From the NCBI RefSeq assembly GCF_002434265.1, contig NZ_DJJS01000007.1, forward strand, positions 62,001 to 126,000: a stretch of 64,000 bases of DNA. The letters run 5' to 3'. Below are positions 24,456-32,829 of this stretch, piece by piece; the first letter of the stretch is position 1; each line of letters begins with the position of its first letter. The position numbers and the translations under genes were made by a program. This DNA comes from Pseudomonas sp. UBA6562 (GTDB lineage Bacteria > Pseudomonadota > Gammaproteobacteria > Pseudomonadales > Pseudomonadaceae). Under the pieces are notes generated by a model, which was not told the DNA's origin, searched no databases, and saw only the letters and a program-made list of their open reading frames with translations.

Positions 24456-25052
24456 TTATTGAGCGTTGGCTTTCTCGGCAGCCAGTTCTTCCAGATCGAT
24501 GTAGCGGTTACCGATGCGTGGGTGCAGACGGCCACCGTCGGCAGCGCCGAGCACGATCACGATCTCGTCGGCGCGCGGCGCGTCTTCGATCTGCATTTCC
24601 AGGGTGATGTAGTGCGAGCGCAAGCCTTCGTCGTCCTTCTGCATCATCGGGATCTGGATCGAGGTGCCCGGGCCGCCGCGCTTGTTGGTGAAGCTCAGGT
24701 AGCTCTTGGCTTGCACCGCTTCGCGGTAGTGGTTGCCGAAGCGCAGGGTGTGGATCACGGCCGAAGCGTGTTCGATCTCGCCATCGGCACCGACCACGGC
24801 GGCTTTGCCGTAGGCTTCGATCTTGTCCGCGCCACCGATGGCGGCGGTCAGGCGCTCGACCATCAAGGCGCCCAGCTCAGAGCAGTTGGCGCGGATTTCC
24901 GGCTTCAGGTCTTCGACGAAACCACGGCCTGCCCATGGATTCTTGATCACGACGGCCAGGCCGACCATGGTCACGGGCTTGTCGGCGGCCTTGAAGCCTT
25001 CGATGCGGGTCTCTTCGGAGTAGGTGACGATCTTGCGGATTTCGAAACTCAT
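24456..25052 (-). CDS. DUF1185 / amino acid synthesis family protein
   Basis: A 198-residue protein of the DUF1185 (AA_synth, PF06684) family: MSFEIRKIVTYSEET at the start, ...NPWAGRGFVEDL near 37-50, and GGPGTSIQIP in the second half. Solved relatives have a chorismate-mutase-like fold and no proven reaction. It is the first gene of a minus-strand unit controlled from 25091-25106. In this cluster a lyase, isomerase or hydrolase step on a nitrogen compound is a reasonable guess but not shown. Confidence 0.85.
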   Translation of the reverse strand: MSFEIRKIVTYSEETRIEGFKAADKPVTMVGLAVVIKNPWAGRGFVEDLKPEIRANCSELGALMVERLTAAIGGADKIEAYGKAAVVGADGEIEHASAVIHTLRFGNHYREAVQAKSYLSFTNKRGGPGTSIQIPMMQKDDEGLRSHYITLEMQIEDAPRADEIVIVLGAADGGRLHPRIGNRYIDLEELAAEKANAQ

Positions 25053-25088
25053 GAGCGGCTCCTGGGGAGGTTATCGGGTCTTGTTGTC

Positions 25089-25106
25089 TGATGGTATACC
25101 ATAATA
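25089..25106. promoter_or_regulatory. Operator-like palindrome upstream of the DUF1185 gene
   Basis: A perfect 12-base palindrome ATGGTATACCAT at 25091-25102 inside TCTGATGGTATACCATAATA. Closely related sequences stand before the flavin reductase gene (26960) and the permease gene (27133). GntR/FCD regulators bind palindromes of this kind with a TNGTNNACNA-like core, so it is probably the operator for the regulator at 20255. Confidence 0.7.
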
Positions 25107-25211
25107 TTTGTTGTGCAAGTGCTCACGCCAAATTTCCAGGGTGCTGTAGACCAAAGGAGCGCTGGTGCGGTATTCACCACGCGTTCTGTACTGCTTACTG
25201 GGCTGGCAGTT

Positions 25212-25256
25212 AAAAAAAAGCCCGCGCCGGGACCGTCGGTCTCCAGGGCGGGCGCG
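25212..25256 (-). terminator. Terminator of the monooxygenase unit
   Basis: On the minus strand GCGGGC (25248-25253) pairs with GCCCGC (25220-25225), with the internal GACCG/CGGTC hairpin between, and a run of eight Ts follows. It lies 27 bases after the monooxygenase stop. Confidence 0.8.
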
Positions 25257-25283
25257 TCCTGCACTCAGTCAGGCAATGGGAAT

Positions 25284-26327
25284 TCAGGCGAAGGCGGGCA
25301 CCACTTCCTTGATGAACAGCTCGAGGGATTTCTTCTTCTCGGCGTGCGGCAGGCTGTTGTCACACCAGAAGCTGAATTCGTCGACGCCCAGTTCCTGGTA
25401 GTACTTGATGCGCGCGATGATCTCTTCGGGCGTGCCGATCATGGTGTTCTTGCGGATGTTGTCCAAGGCGAAGGCCGGCACTTCGGCGAACTTGGATTCC
25501 GGGCTCGGCTCGAGGAAACCATTGACCGGTGTGGTCTTGTTGCCGAACCAGGCATCGAAGGTGCGGTAGAAGCGCGAGATCGCCTCGGCTCCGACTTTCC
25601 AGCCCTCGGGTTCTTCGGGGCTGTGCACGTGGGTGTGGCGCAGCACCATCAGTTGTGGGCGTGGCACGTCCGGGTTGTTGTCGAGCGCGGCCTGGAACTT
25701 GTTCTTCAGGTCCAGCACTTCCTCGTCGCCCTTCATGAGTGGGGTGACCATGACGTTGCAGCCGTTGGCCACCGCGAAGTTATGCGAGTCCGGGTCGCGC
25801 GCGGCGATCCACATCGGCGGCATGGCGGCCTGCACGGGCTTGGGCACGCTGGTGGAGGTCGGGAACTTGTACACCTCGCCTTCGAAGGCGTAGTCGCCTT
25901 CCCACAGCTTGCGCACCACCGGAACCATTTCGCGCAGTGCCTTGCCGCCGTCGGTGGCCGGCATGCCATTGGCCATACGGTCGAACTCGAACTGGTAGGC
26001 GCCGCGGGCCAGGCCTACTTCCATGCGGCCGTTGCTGATCACGTCGAGCAGGGCGCATTCGCCGGCCACACGGATCGGGTTCCAGAAGGGCGCGATGATG
26101 GTGCCGGCGCCCAGGTGGATGGTTTCGGTGCGCGCGGCCAGGTAGGCCAGTAGCGGCATGGGGCTGGGCGAGATGGTGTATTCCATAGCGTGGTGTTCGC
26201 CGATCCATACCGTGCTGAAACCGCCTTTTTCGGCCATCAGGGTCAGTTCGGTGAGGTCTTCGAACAGCTGGCGGTGGCTGACCTGGTCATCCCAACGTTC
26301 CATGTGCACGAACAGCGAAAATTTCAT
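25284..26327 (-). CDS. LLM-class flavin-dependent monooxygenase
   Basis: A 347-residue TIM-barrel oxidoreductase of the bacterial luciferase-like superfamily (WIGEHHAMEY near 41-50, HLGAGTIIAPFWNPIRVA near 71-88, SNGRMEVGLARG near 98-109). It would use reduced flavin and O2, so a partner reductase is required; one is encoded 92 bases upstream in the same direction. Such two-component enzymes open rings or oxidise N-heterocycles, thiols or alkanes. It is closer in length and sequence to the alkanal-monooxygenase-like branch than to RutA, so the pathway is unlikely to be the classical Rut uracil route. Substrate unknown. Confidence 0.9.
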   Translation of the reverse strand: MKFSLFVHMERWDDQVSHRQLFEDLTELTLMAEKGGFSTVWIGEHHAMEYTISPSPMPLLAYLAARTETIHLGAGTIIAPFWNPIRVAGECALLDVISNGRMEVGLARGAYQFEFDRMANGMPATDGGKALREMVPVVRKLWEGDYAFEGEVYKFPTSTSVPKPVQAAMPPMWIAARDPDSHNFAVANGCNVMVTPLMKGDEEVLDLKNKFQAALDNNPDVPRPQLMVLRHTHVHSPEEPEGWKVGAEAISRFYRTFDAWFGNKTTPVNGFLEPSPESKFAEVPAFALDNIRKNTMIGTPEEIIARIKYYQELGVDEFSFWCDNSLPHAEKKKSLELFIKEVVPAFA

Positions 26328-26419
26328 GGGGCATTCCTCGACGCGTGAAAGGTGTCGTCTGCCGGGCAGACGCCGTGTAGCTCGACGGGCGCGTCGGCGC
26401 CCGTGCGGTAATCAGGAAG

Positions 26420-26905
26420 TCAGACTAGGGACGGCAGGCTGGCCATCTTGCCGCGGCAATACACCATCGGCTGGGCGGCCTGCTCTGGCACGATCAGGTT
26501 CAGCACCTTGCCGACCATGATGGCGTGGTCGCCACCTTCGTACTCACGCCACAGTTCGCACTCGATGACGGCGGTGGCGCCGGCCAGGATGGGGTTGCCC
26601 AGCGCGCTCAAGGTCCACTCGATGCCGGCGGCCTTGTCCTTGCCTTTGCGTGCGAAGGCATAGGCTTCGGCCTGTTGCCCGCCGGAGAGCAGGTGGATGG
26701 CGAAGCGCTTCTGCTGGATCAGCACCGGGTAGGATTCGGAAGTGTAGTTGGGGCAGAACAGCACCAGCGGCGGCTCCATCGACAGCGAGGAAAACGCGCT
26801 GGCGGTCAGGCCGACGATCGCGCCGTCGTCATCGAGGGTGGTGATGACGGTGACGCCGGAAGGGAAGGAACCCATGACGTTTTTATACACGGTTGCGTCG
26901 ATCAT
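26420..26905 (-). CDS. Flavin reductase (FMN-binding split barrel), copy 2
   Basis: A 161-residue paralogue of the protein at 21585-22070, aligning without gaps (MGSFPSGVTVITTLD, CELWREYEGGDHAI). It is the first gene of the unit with the LLM monooxygenase and is its most likely reductase partner. Operator-like sequence lies 55 bases upstream of its start. Confidence 0.92.
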   Translation of the reverse strand: MIDATVYKNVMGSFPSGVTVITTLDDDGAIVGLTASAFSSLSMEPPLVLFCPNYTSESYPVLIQQKRFAIHLLSGGQQAEAYAFARKGKDKAAGIEWTLSALGNPILAGATAVIECELWREYEGGDHAIMVGKVLNLIVPEQAAQPMVYCRGKMASLPSLV

Positions 26906-26959
26906 GACGGAGTCCTCGAAGGGAGAGCGGTAGGCCGCTTTTTATCGTTGATGTGTCTG

Positions 26960-26976
26960 ATGGTATACCGTAATAC
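26960..26976. promoter_or_regulatory. Operator-like site upstream of flavin reductase copy 2
   Basis: ATGGTATACCGT at 26960-26971 is one base from a perfect palindrome, in the context TCTGATGGTATACCGTAATA. The upstream six bases TCTGAT are shared exactly with the site at 25089. Confidence 0.68.
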
Positions 26977-27132
26977 CTAATTTGCAAGCACAAATTTCTG
27001 GCTGCAAAAAAACACGATAGGCGGCTGTAGGCCACGTTTCATGGGGCCTCTAGCGAATTTCCACGGAATAGGTCGGACAGCTGAAACGTATCAGTTAGCG
27101 AATTTTCCTACGGAGCAGAGTTGTCAAAAAGT

Positions 27133-27147
27133 TGGAATACCATAATA
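27133..27147. promoter_or_regulatory. Operator-like site upstream of permease gene
   Basis: TGGAATACCATAATA differs by one base from TGGTATACCATAATA of the DUF1185 promoter. It lies about 73 bases before the permease start. Confidence 0.62.
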
Positions 27148-27219
27148 TGGTCTTCAGCTGAGAGGCCGCCCCGATGCGGTTTCCTACAACGATAAAAACG
27201 ACCTCCGAGCTCAAATCCT

Positions 27220-28632
27220 ATGTCCCAGCCGTCTTCGCAAAAGCAGTTTGTCGAAAACCACACGGTCGATTACGTTCCACCCGCCGAACGCCATGGGAAG
27301 GCGCGCGACCTGTTCACGCTCTGGTTCAGCACCAACATCGCGCCGCTGCCCATCGTCACCGGCGCCATGGTCGTGCAGGTGTTCCACCTGAACCTGCTCT
27401 GGGGGCTGATCGCCATCGCCCTGGGCCACTTGCTCGGCGGGGTGGTGATCGCCCTGGCCTCGGCCCAGGGGCCGCAGCTGGGCATTCCGCAGATGGTGCA
27501 AAGCCGCGGTCAGTTCGGACGCTACGGCGCGTTGCTGATCGTGTTCTTCACCGCCCTCATCTACGTTGGCTTCTTCATTTCCAACATCGTGCTGGCCGGC
27601 AAGTCGATCCACGGCATTGCTCCGAGCGTGCCGATGCCGACCGCCATCGTCATTGGCGCCCTGAGCGCTACGGCCATCGGTGTCATCGGCTACCGCTTCA
27701 TCCATAGCCTTAACCGCATCGGCACTTGGGTGATGGGTTCGGCACTGTTGGCCGGCTTCATCATGATGTTCGTCCAGGACCTGCCCGCCGACTTCTTCAG
27801 TCGCGGTGCCTTCAACCTGTCGGGCTTCATCGCCACCGTGTCGCTGGGCACCATCTGGCAGATCAGCTTCTCGCCCTATACCTCCGACTATTCGCGCTAC
27901 CTGCCGCGTGAAGTGGGCATCGCCAAGCCGTTCTGGGCCACTTACTTCGGCGCCACCCTCGGCACCATCCTGTGCTTCAGCTTCGGCGCGGTCGCCGTGC
28001 TGTGCGTGCCGGAAGGCACCGACGCCATGGACGCGGTGAAGCAGGCCACCGGCTGGCTGGGCCCGATCCTGATGGTGCTGTTCTTGCTCAACATCATCAG
28101 CCACAACGCCCTCAACCTGTACGGCGCAGTACTGTCGATCGTGACCGCGATCCAGACCTTCTTCGCCAACTGGACGCCGAGCATCAAGCTGCGCGTGATC
28201 CTGGCTTCGGTGATCCTGCTGGCCTGCGGCACTGTGGCGCTGAATGCGTCGGCCGACTTCATCGGCCAGTTCATCGGCTTGATCCTGGCGCTGTTGCTGG
28301 TGCTGGTGCCTTGGGCGTCGATCAACCTGATCGACTTCTATCTGATCAAGAAGGGCCAGTACGACATCGCTTCGATCTTCAACGCCGACGGTGGCATCTA
28401 TGGCCGCTTCAACCCTCACGCGATCATCGCCTACGCCTGCGGCATCCTCGTACAGCTGCCGTTCGCCAACACGTCGCTGTACGTCGGGCCGTACTCGAAC
28501 ATCGTCGAGGGTGCCGACCTGTCGTGGGTGTTCGGCCTGCTGGTGACGGCGCCGCTGTACTACTGCCTGGCGACCCGGCGCAAGCACGGTCAGGGCGCCA
28601 AGGCTGCGCGGGCGGTGCCAGTCAACCACTGA
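27220..28632 (+). CDS. NCS1-family purine-cytosine permease-like transporter
   Basis: A 470-residue inner-membrane protein of the nucleobase:cation symporter-1 family with about 12 hydrophobic segments. The N-terminus ends its soluble part at ERHGKARDLFTLWFSTNIAPLP, a family hallmark, and SPYTSDYSRYLPR near 225-237 is another. Members import cytosine, allantoin, hydantoins, thiamine-like compounds and related N-heterocycles. Divergent from the monooxygenase unit and sharing its operator type, it is the probable uptake system for the pathway substrate. Confidence 0.92.
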   Translation: MSQPSSQKQFVENHTVDYVPPAERHGKARDLFTLWFSTNIAPLPIVTGAMVVQVFHLNLLWGLIAIALGHLLGGVVIALASAQGPQLGIPQMVQSRGQFGRYGALLIVFFTALIYVGFFISNIVLAGKSIHGIAPSVPMPTAIVIGALSATAIGVIGYRFIHSLNRIGTWVMGSALLAGFIMMFVQDLPADFFSRGAFNLSGFIATVSLGTIWQISFSPYTSDYSRYLPREVGIAKPFWATYFGATLGTILCFSFGAVAVLCVPEGTDAMDAVKQATGWLGPILMVLFLLNIISHNALNLYGAVLSIVTAIQTFFANWTPSIKLRVILASVILLACGTVALNASADFIGQFIGLILALLLVLVPWASINLIDFYLIKKGQYDIASIFNADGGIYGRFNPHAIIAYACGILVQLPFANTSLYVGPYSNIVEGADLSWVFGLLVTAPLYYCLATRRKHGQGAKAARAVPVNH

Positions 28633-28656
28633 GTGGAGTGATGCCGTTGTACGACG

Positions 28657-28680
28657 AAGGGCCGCCGATGCGGCCCTTTG
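28657..28680 (+). terminator. Terminator after permease gene
   Basis: AAGGGCCGC pairs with GCGGCCCTT around CGAT, followed by a short T-rich tail (TTTGTCGTT). Confidence 0.6.
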
Positions 28681-28796
28681 TCGTTATCGAGGCACTATCA
28701 GGAAGATGCTCACCGCATAAGTGGCGCCCGCTTGCATCGCCGGGCTCAGCGCCGCGATCGTCAGGCGAGCGGTGCATGCCCATAGCGCCGTCGCCT

Positions 28797-30422
28797 TTAG
28801 AGCTTGAACTGCGCCACCAGGCCATTGAGGTCCACCGCCAGGCGCGACAGGTCCTGCGCCGCCGCGCTGGTCTGATTGGCGCCGGCCGAGGTCTGCATGG
28901 CCAGGTCGCGAATGTTGACCAGGTTGCGATCCACCTCGCGCGCCACCTGCGCCTGTTCCTCCGAGGCGCTGGCGATCACCAGGTTGCGCTGGTTGATCGA
29001 AGCGATGGCTTCGGCGATCACCTCCAGTGCCTGACCGGCGCCCTGGGCCACACTCAGGGTGCCGTTGGCGCGCCCCTGGCTGGTCTGCATGGCGCTGACC
29101 GCACGGCCAGTGCCGGTCTGGATGCCGGCGATCATTTCTTCGATCTCTTCGGTCGACTGCTGAGTGCGGTGGGCCAGGGCCCGGACCTCGTCGGCCACCA
29201 CCGCGAAACCGCGCCCGGCTTCCCCGGCACGCGCCGCTTCGATGGCGGCGTTGAGCGCCAGGAGATTGGTTTGCCCGGCGATCGCGCCGATCACGTCCAG
29301 TACCCGGCTGATGTCGTTGGCATGGCTGGCCAACTGTTCGATCTCCTGGGCAGTGCTGGCTACGTCGCTGACCAGATGCTCGATGGAAACCAGCGCCTGG
29401 TTGACCTGCTGGCGGCCGTCGCGGGTGTTCTGGTCGGCACCCTTGGAGGCGTCGGCGGTGCTCACGGCGTTGCTCGCCACTTCCTCGACCGCAGCGGTCA
29501 TCTGATTCACCGCAGTGGCGGCCTGGTCGATCTCGGCGCTCTGCTGGTGCAGCCCGCGGCTGGTGTCTTCGGTGACCGTGTGCAGCTCTTCGGAGGCAGA
29601 CGCCAGTTGGTCGGAAGAGGCGGCGATCTTGCGCAAGGTGTCGCGCAGGTTCTGCTGCATGTCGGCCAAGGCGCGCAGCAGCAAGGCCGGCTCGTCTCGG
29701 CCTTTGATGGCAATGCTGTGTGTCAGGTCGCCGGTCGCCACACGTTCGGCCACCGTCACGGCCTCGGCCAGGGGCACGACGATGCTGCGGGTGAGGAGGG
29801 TGGCGATGGCGGCCAGCGCGAGCAGGATCACCCCCAACGCCACGACGATCACCGTGAACGCTTGGTCGGCGACATCGCTGGACGCTTGCGACGCGTTCCG
29901 CGCGCCATCGTTGTTGAACCGCATCAGTGCGCCGAGCGCGGTCATCATCGCATCGGCATCGGCCGCCAATGGGCCGGTGACCTGCGCTTTGGCCTGGGCT
30001 GTCTGGCCATTGGCGATCTGCTGCAGCACCTGCGCCTTGCCTTCGCGGTAGCGTTGCCAGGCGCTGTCGAACGCGGCGAACAGCACGCTGTCCTGTTCTT
30101 CCACGATGGTTTGGCGGTAATCCTCGATGCGTACCAGCAATTGCTTGTCGAGCGTCTGCATCGTGGCCAGGTTGCGCTGACGCAGATCGGCGGCATCGTC
30201 GAGCAGCGTGCGTAGGGTCAGGGCGCGGGCTCGGCCGATGCCGGTACCAACGTCGCTCAGGGCAGAAATAGCCGGTAGCCAAGTGATGCGAATGTCATCG
30301 GTGGCGGTGTCCATCTGCCGGGTCTCGTACAGGGCGAGCAGGCCCATCGTCAGTACCAGGGCGCCTAGGAGGGCGAACATGCTGGCGGCCCGTCTACCGA
30401 TCTTCATATTGCGAAACTGCAT
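28797..30422 (-). CDS. Methyl-accepting chemotaxis protein
   Basis: A 541-residue chemoreceptor: transmembrane segment at about 12-32, a periplasmic helical-bundle ligand domain to about 190, a second transmembrane helix near 192-212, a HAMP segment (VPLAEAVTVAERVATGDLTH) and a long cytoplasmic coiled coil with the conserved signalling tip NLLALNAAIEAARAGEAGRGFAVVADEVR near 385. No C-terminal NWETF tether. Ligand unknown. An AGGAG ribosome-binding site supports the ATG at 30422. Confidence 0.93.
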   Translation of the reverse strand: MQFRNMKIGRRAASMFALLGALVLTMGLLALYETRQMDTATDDIRITWLPAISALSDVGTGIGRARALTLRTLLDDAADLRQRNLATMQTLDKQLLVRIEDYRQTIVEEQDSVLFAAFDSAWQRYREGKAQVLQQIANGQTAQAKAQVTGPLAADADAMMTALGALMRFNNDGARNASQASSDVADQAFTVIVVALGVILLALAAIATLLTRSIVVPLAEAVTVAERVATGDLTHSIAIKGRDEPALLLRALADMQQNLRDTLRKIAASSDQLASASEELHTVTEDTSRGLHQQSAEIDQAATAVNQMTAAVEEVASNAVSTADASKGADQNTRDGRQQVNQALVSIEHLVSDVASTAQEIEQLASHANDISRVLDVIGAIAGQTNLLALNAAIEAARAGEAGRGFAVVADEVRALAHRTQQSTEEIEEMIAGIQTGTGRAVSAMQTSQGRANGTLSVAQGAGQALEVIAEAIASINQRNLVIASASEEQAQVAREVDRNLVNIRDLAMQTSAGANQTSAAAQDLSRLAVDLNGLVAQFKL

Positions 30423-30754
30423 GGGTTGCTCCTGAACGTTGGCGGCACGTCGCCAAAGCGTGGTGTGAGCGGCTACCCAAGGCCAGGCTCCGGAGACATG
30501 CGCAGTAGGGCAAGGTGATCCTTACCTTCCGGGTATTTCGAGAAAATGATTACATAACGCCACTATGGTAAATAGCGCTAGATCGCGGGTTCCAGGGCTT
30601 TTGGCGGGTTTTGCAGAGTGGTTGGCAATAAACTTTCGCCGAGGCAACAGGCAGGGTTGCGCCAGGGCTTGGAGCGGAGGGAAAGCGGGTCGTACCCATC
30701 CGTCCCGGGCTTAGGTAGGATGGGCGCCTTCATTTCAGCATTCTCGAGGACACC
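30423..30754. other. Intergenic region, chemoreceptor and sohB
   Basis: A 332-base gap between divergent genes. It must hold both promoters, but I see no clear hairpin, repeat or further gene in it. Confidence 0.5.
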
Positions 30755-31774
30755 GTGGATTTTCTTGCCGAGTACGCAAGCTTTCTCGCTAAGACCGCGA
30801 CCGTGGTCATTGCATTGCTGGTCGTGTTGTCAGCCTTCGTCGGCCTGCGCGGCAAAGGCCGGCGCAGTGCCAGTGGGCAGTTGCAGGTCACACGCCTGAA
30901 CGACTTCTACAAAGAACTGCGCGAGCGGCTCGAATCCGGGCTGCTGGACAAAGCCCAGCTCAAGGCGCTGCGCAAACAGCAGGCGAAAGCCGAAAAACGT
31001 TCGCGCAAGGACAAGGCCGCCGACAAGCAGCGCGTGTTCGTGCTGGATTTCGACGGCGACATCAAGGCCTCCGCCACGCAAAGCCTGCGCAACGAAATCA
31101 CCGCCTTGCTCACCTTGGCCACGCCCCAGGACGAAGTGGTGCTGCGTCTGGAAAGCGGGGGCGGGCTGGTGCACAGCTACGGCTTGGCCGCCTCGCAATT
31201 GGCGCGCATTCGCCAGGCCGGCATTCCCTTGACCGTGTGCATCGACAAAGTGGCCGCCAGCGGTGGCTACATGATGGCCTGCATCGGCGAGAAGATCGTC
31301 AGCGCACCGTTCGCCGTGATCGGCTCGATCGGCGTGGTGGCGCAGGTGCCCAACGTCAATCGCCTGCTGAAGAAGCATGACATCGACGTCGAAGTGCTCA
31401 CCGCCGGCGAATACAAGCGCACCCTGACGGTACTGGGCGAAAACACCGAGAAGGGCCGGGAGAAATTCCAGGAAGACCTCGACATCACCCATGAGCTGTT
31501 CAAGAACTTCGTGACTCAATACCGCCCGCAGTTGCACATCGACGAAGTGGCTACGGGCGAGGTGTGGCTGGGTGTGGCGGCGTTGAACCGGCAGTTGGTC
31601 GACGAACTGGGCACCAGCGACGAATACCTGAGCACCCGGGCCCGTCAGGCGCAGTTGTTCCAGCTGCACTTCGCCGAGCGCAAGAGCCTGTCCGAGCGCA
31701 TCGGTATGACGGCGAGCGGGGCGGTGGAAAGCGGTTTCGTCAGCCTCTGGAGCAAGCTGGGCCGGTGGCGTTAA
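30755..31774 (+). CDS. sohB: Inner-membrane S49 peptidase SohB
   Basis: A 339-residue protein starting at a GTG (30755) after CGAGGACA. An N-terminal membrane anchor covers residues 12-32, a charged coiled segment (QLKALRKQQAKAEKRSRKDK) follows, then the S49 fold with the catalytic Ser in AASGGY near 171 and the catalytic Lys in GEYKRTLT near 224. Family members are signal-peptide peptidases or periplasmic proteases. Length and order match SohB. Confidence 0.93.
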   Translation: MDFLAEYASFLAKTATVVIALLVVLSAFVGLRGKGRRSASGQLQVTRLNDFYKELRERLESGLLDKAQLKALRKQQAKAEKRSRKDKAADKQRVFVLDFDGDIKASATQSLRNEITALLTLATPQDEVVLRLESGGGLVHSYGLAASQLARIRQAGIPLTVCIDKVAASGGYMMACIGEKIVSAPFAVIGSIGVVAQVPNVNRLLKKHDIDVEVLTAGEYKRTLTVLGENTEKGREKFQEDLDITHELFKNFVTQYRPQLHIDEVATGEVWLGVAALNRQLVDELGTSDEYLSTRARQAQLFQLHFAERKSLSERIGMTASGAVESGFVSLWSKLGRWR

Positions 31775-31811
31775 CACCTTGAGTGGCTTGGAAATTTTTT
31801 CACGGGTGGGG

Positions 31812-31840
31812 TTGCAAGGTCTGGGGAATGCGGACATAAT
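31812..31840 (+). promoter_or_regulatory. Promoter of tRNA-Cys
   Basis: TTGCAA (31812-31817) and CATAAT (31835-31840) are 17 bases apart. The tRNA begins 84 bases further on, giving a leader of roughly 75 bases that would be removed by processing. Confidence 0.6.
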
Positions 31841-31924
31841 GGCCCCCATCGAAACGCAAACAGCTTGAAAAAGTCGTTTAGTTTCAAGGAGATAGCGAAG
31901 TTGTATGCTAACTCCGAACTTTGA

Positions 31925-31998
31925 GGCCGAGTAGCAAAGTGGTTATGCTCCGGATTGCAAATCCGTCTACGCCGGTTCGATTCCGACCTCGGCCTCCA
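31925..31998 (+). tRNA. tRNA-Cys (GCA)
   Basis: A 74-base cloverleaf with acceptor GGCCGAG/CTCGGCC, encoded TCCA end, anticodon loop ATTGCAAAT (GCA at 31957-31959) and the T-arm CCGGTTCGATTCCG-like segment. Confidence 0.96.
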
Positions 31999-32004
31999 TA
32001 TTCG

Positions 32005-32038
32005 AAAGCCCCGCAGACTCTGGTCTGCGGGGCTTTTC
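32005..32038 (+). terminator. Terminator after tRNA-Cys
   Basis: AAAGCCCCGCAGAC pairs with GTCTGCGGGGCTTT around TCTG, with Ts following. The A-run on the left means it can also work on the minus strand. Confidence 0.88.
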
Positions 32039-32118
32039 TTTGTGTGCGATAAAATCCATCGTTTCCGCATCAAAAGCATCGCTCCTTCAATAGCCTCTCA
32101 CAGGGGGTGGTCGAAGGC

Positions 32119-32829
32119 TCAGCGCTCGTAATAAAACTTCACAGGCATCGCATAATCTCGCCCCCGCTCCGAACACCATTCCGGAAAGCTGCCCGTGGGC
32201 GCTTGCAAAAAGGCTTTCCAATCCGCGACAAGGTGCTCGAAATACCGCACTTCATCGCGCAGGTGGTCCAACGCTTCAGGATCGGCTGCCTCCGCTATCA
32301 GGCCTTTGGCCCGCTCCAGCGCCAAGATGGCTTCTTCAGGGCTACCCAGGAAAACAGATTCGTCCAGATGATGGGTGGCGTGGTCTACCCATCCCAATGC
32401 GAAGTCGATCAGAATCTTGCGTACGGGCAGATCCTCAGGACAGGCAGACAGTGCTCGGGTGAGCAGTTCAGCATCGCGATCGAGCATCCCGAGCCACCGA
32501 ACAGGTAGGCTTGCCTCGGCATCGTCTTCCATCCAGTCCTGTAAGGTAGGCCGCAAAAACCGAGCGACCAGTGGCTGGGTCAGAAACTGGTGTGCCCCTG
32601 AAGTGCGCATATTGGCCTCCAGGATTTCGATGGCTGCGCCGCGTGCGATGGCGTTATCGAACGAGCGTGAGGCTGCCAGGAACCGCTCCAGCTCGGCAAA
32701 TGCCTGGCGGCGCAGCCCTTGCTCCCGATACCGGCAATAGCTCGCCAGTGCCTTCAGCTCAGGATGTGCCTGCAGGCTGTCCGCGACGGCCAGCAGTCCT
32801 TGAAAATTAGTCTTGTTCCAGTAATGCAT
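32119..32829 (-). CDS. Hypothetical helical protein
   Basis: A 236-residue soluble protein, mostly predicted helical, beginning MHYWNKTNFQGLLAVADSL. No catalytic motif or named domain is recognised. Repeated aromatic and acidic helices (ASYCRYREQGLRRQAFAELERFL; VDHATHHLDESVFLG) suggest an alpha-helical repeat-like body. The start is uncertain: a GTG 16 codons upstream (32877) is open and neither has a strong ribosome-binding site. Confidence 0.65.
   Translation of the reverse strand: MHYWNKTNFQGLLAVADSLQAHPELKALASYCRYREQGLRRQAFAELERFLAASRSFDNAIARGAAIEILEANMRTSGAHQFLTQPLVARFLRPTLQDWMEDDAEASLPVRWLGMLDRDAELLTRALSACPEDLPVRKILIDFALGWVDHATHHLDESVFLGSPEEAILALERAKGLIAEAADPEALDHLRDEVRYFEHLVADWKAFLQAPTGSFPEWCSERGRDYAMPVKFYYER

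Larger units (their letters stand above)
26906..27219. other. Divergent control region, reductase and permease
   Basis: A 314-base gap between divergent genes. It contains two operator-like sites (26960-26971 and 27133-27147) and AT-rich stretches suited to promoters. No additional gene is apparent. Confidence 0.6.

Noticed and set aside
27211..28629. 472-codon minus-strand open frame
   Set aside because: Antisense to the NCS1 permease, soluble and low-complexity.
25284..28632. Classical Rut uracil operon
   Set aside because: RutB, RutC and RutE are absent, and the monooxygenase belongs to another branch of the LLM superfamily.
27972..30215. 747-codon plus-strand open frame
   Set aside because: It covers the end of the permease gene in another frame and the antisense of a chemoreceptor gene; its sequence has no domain and is His- and Gln-rich as expected of a shadow.
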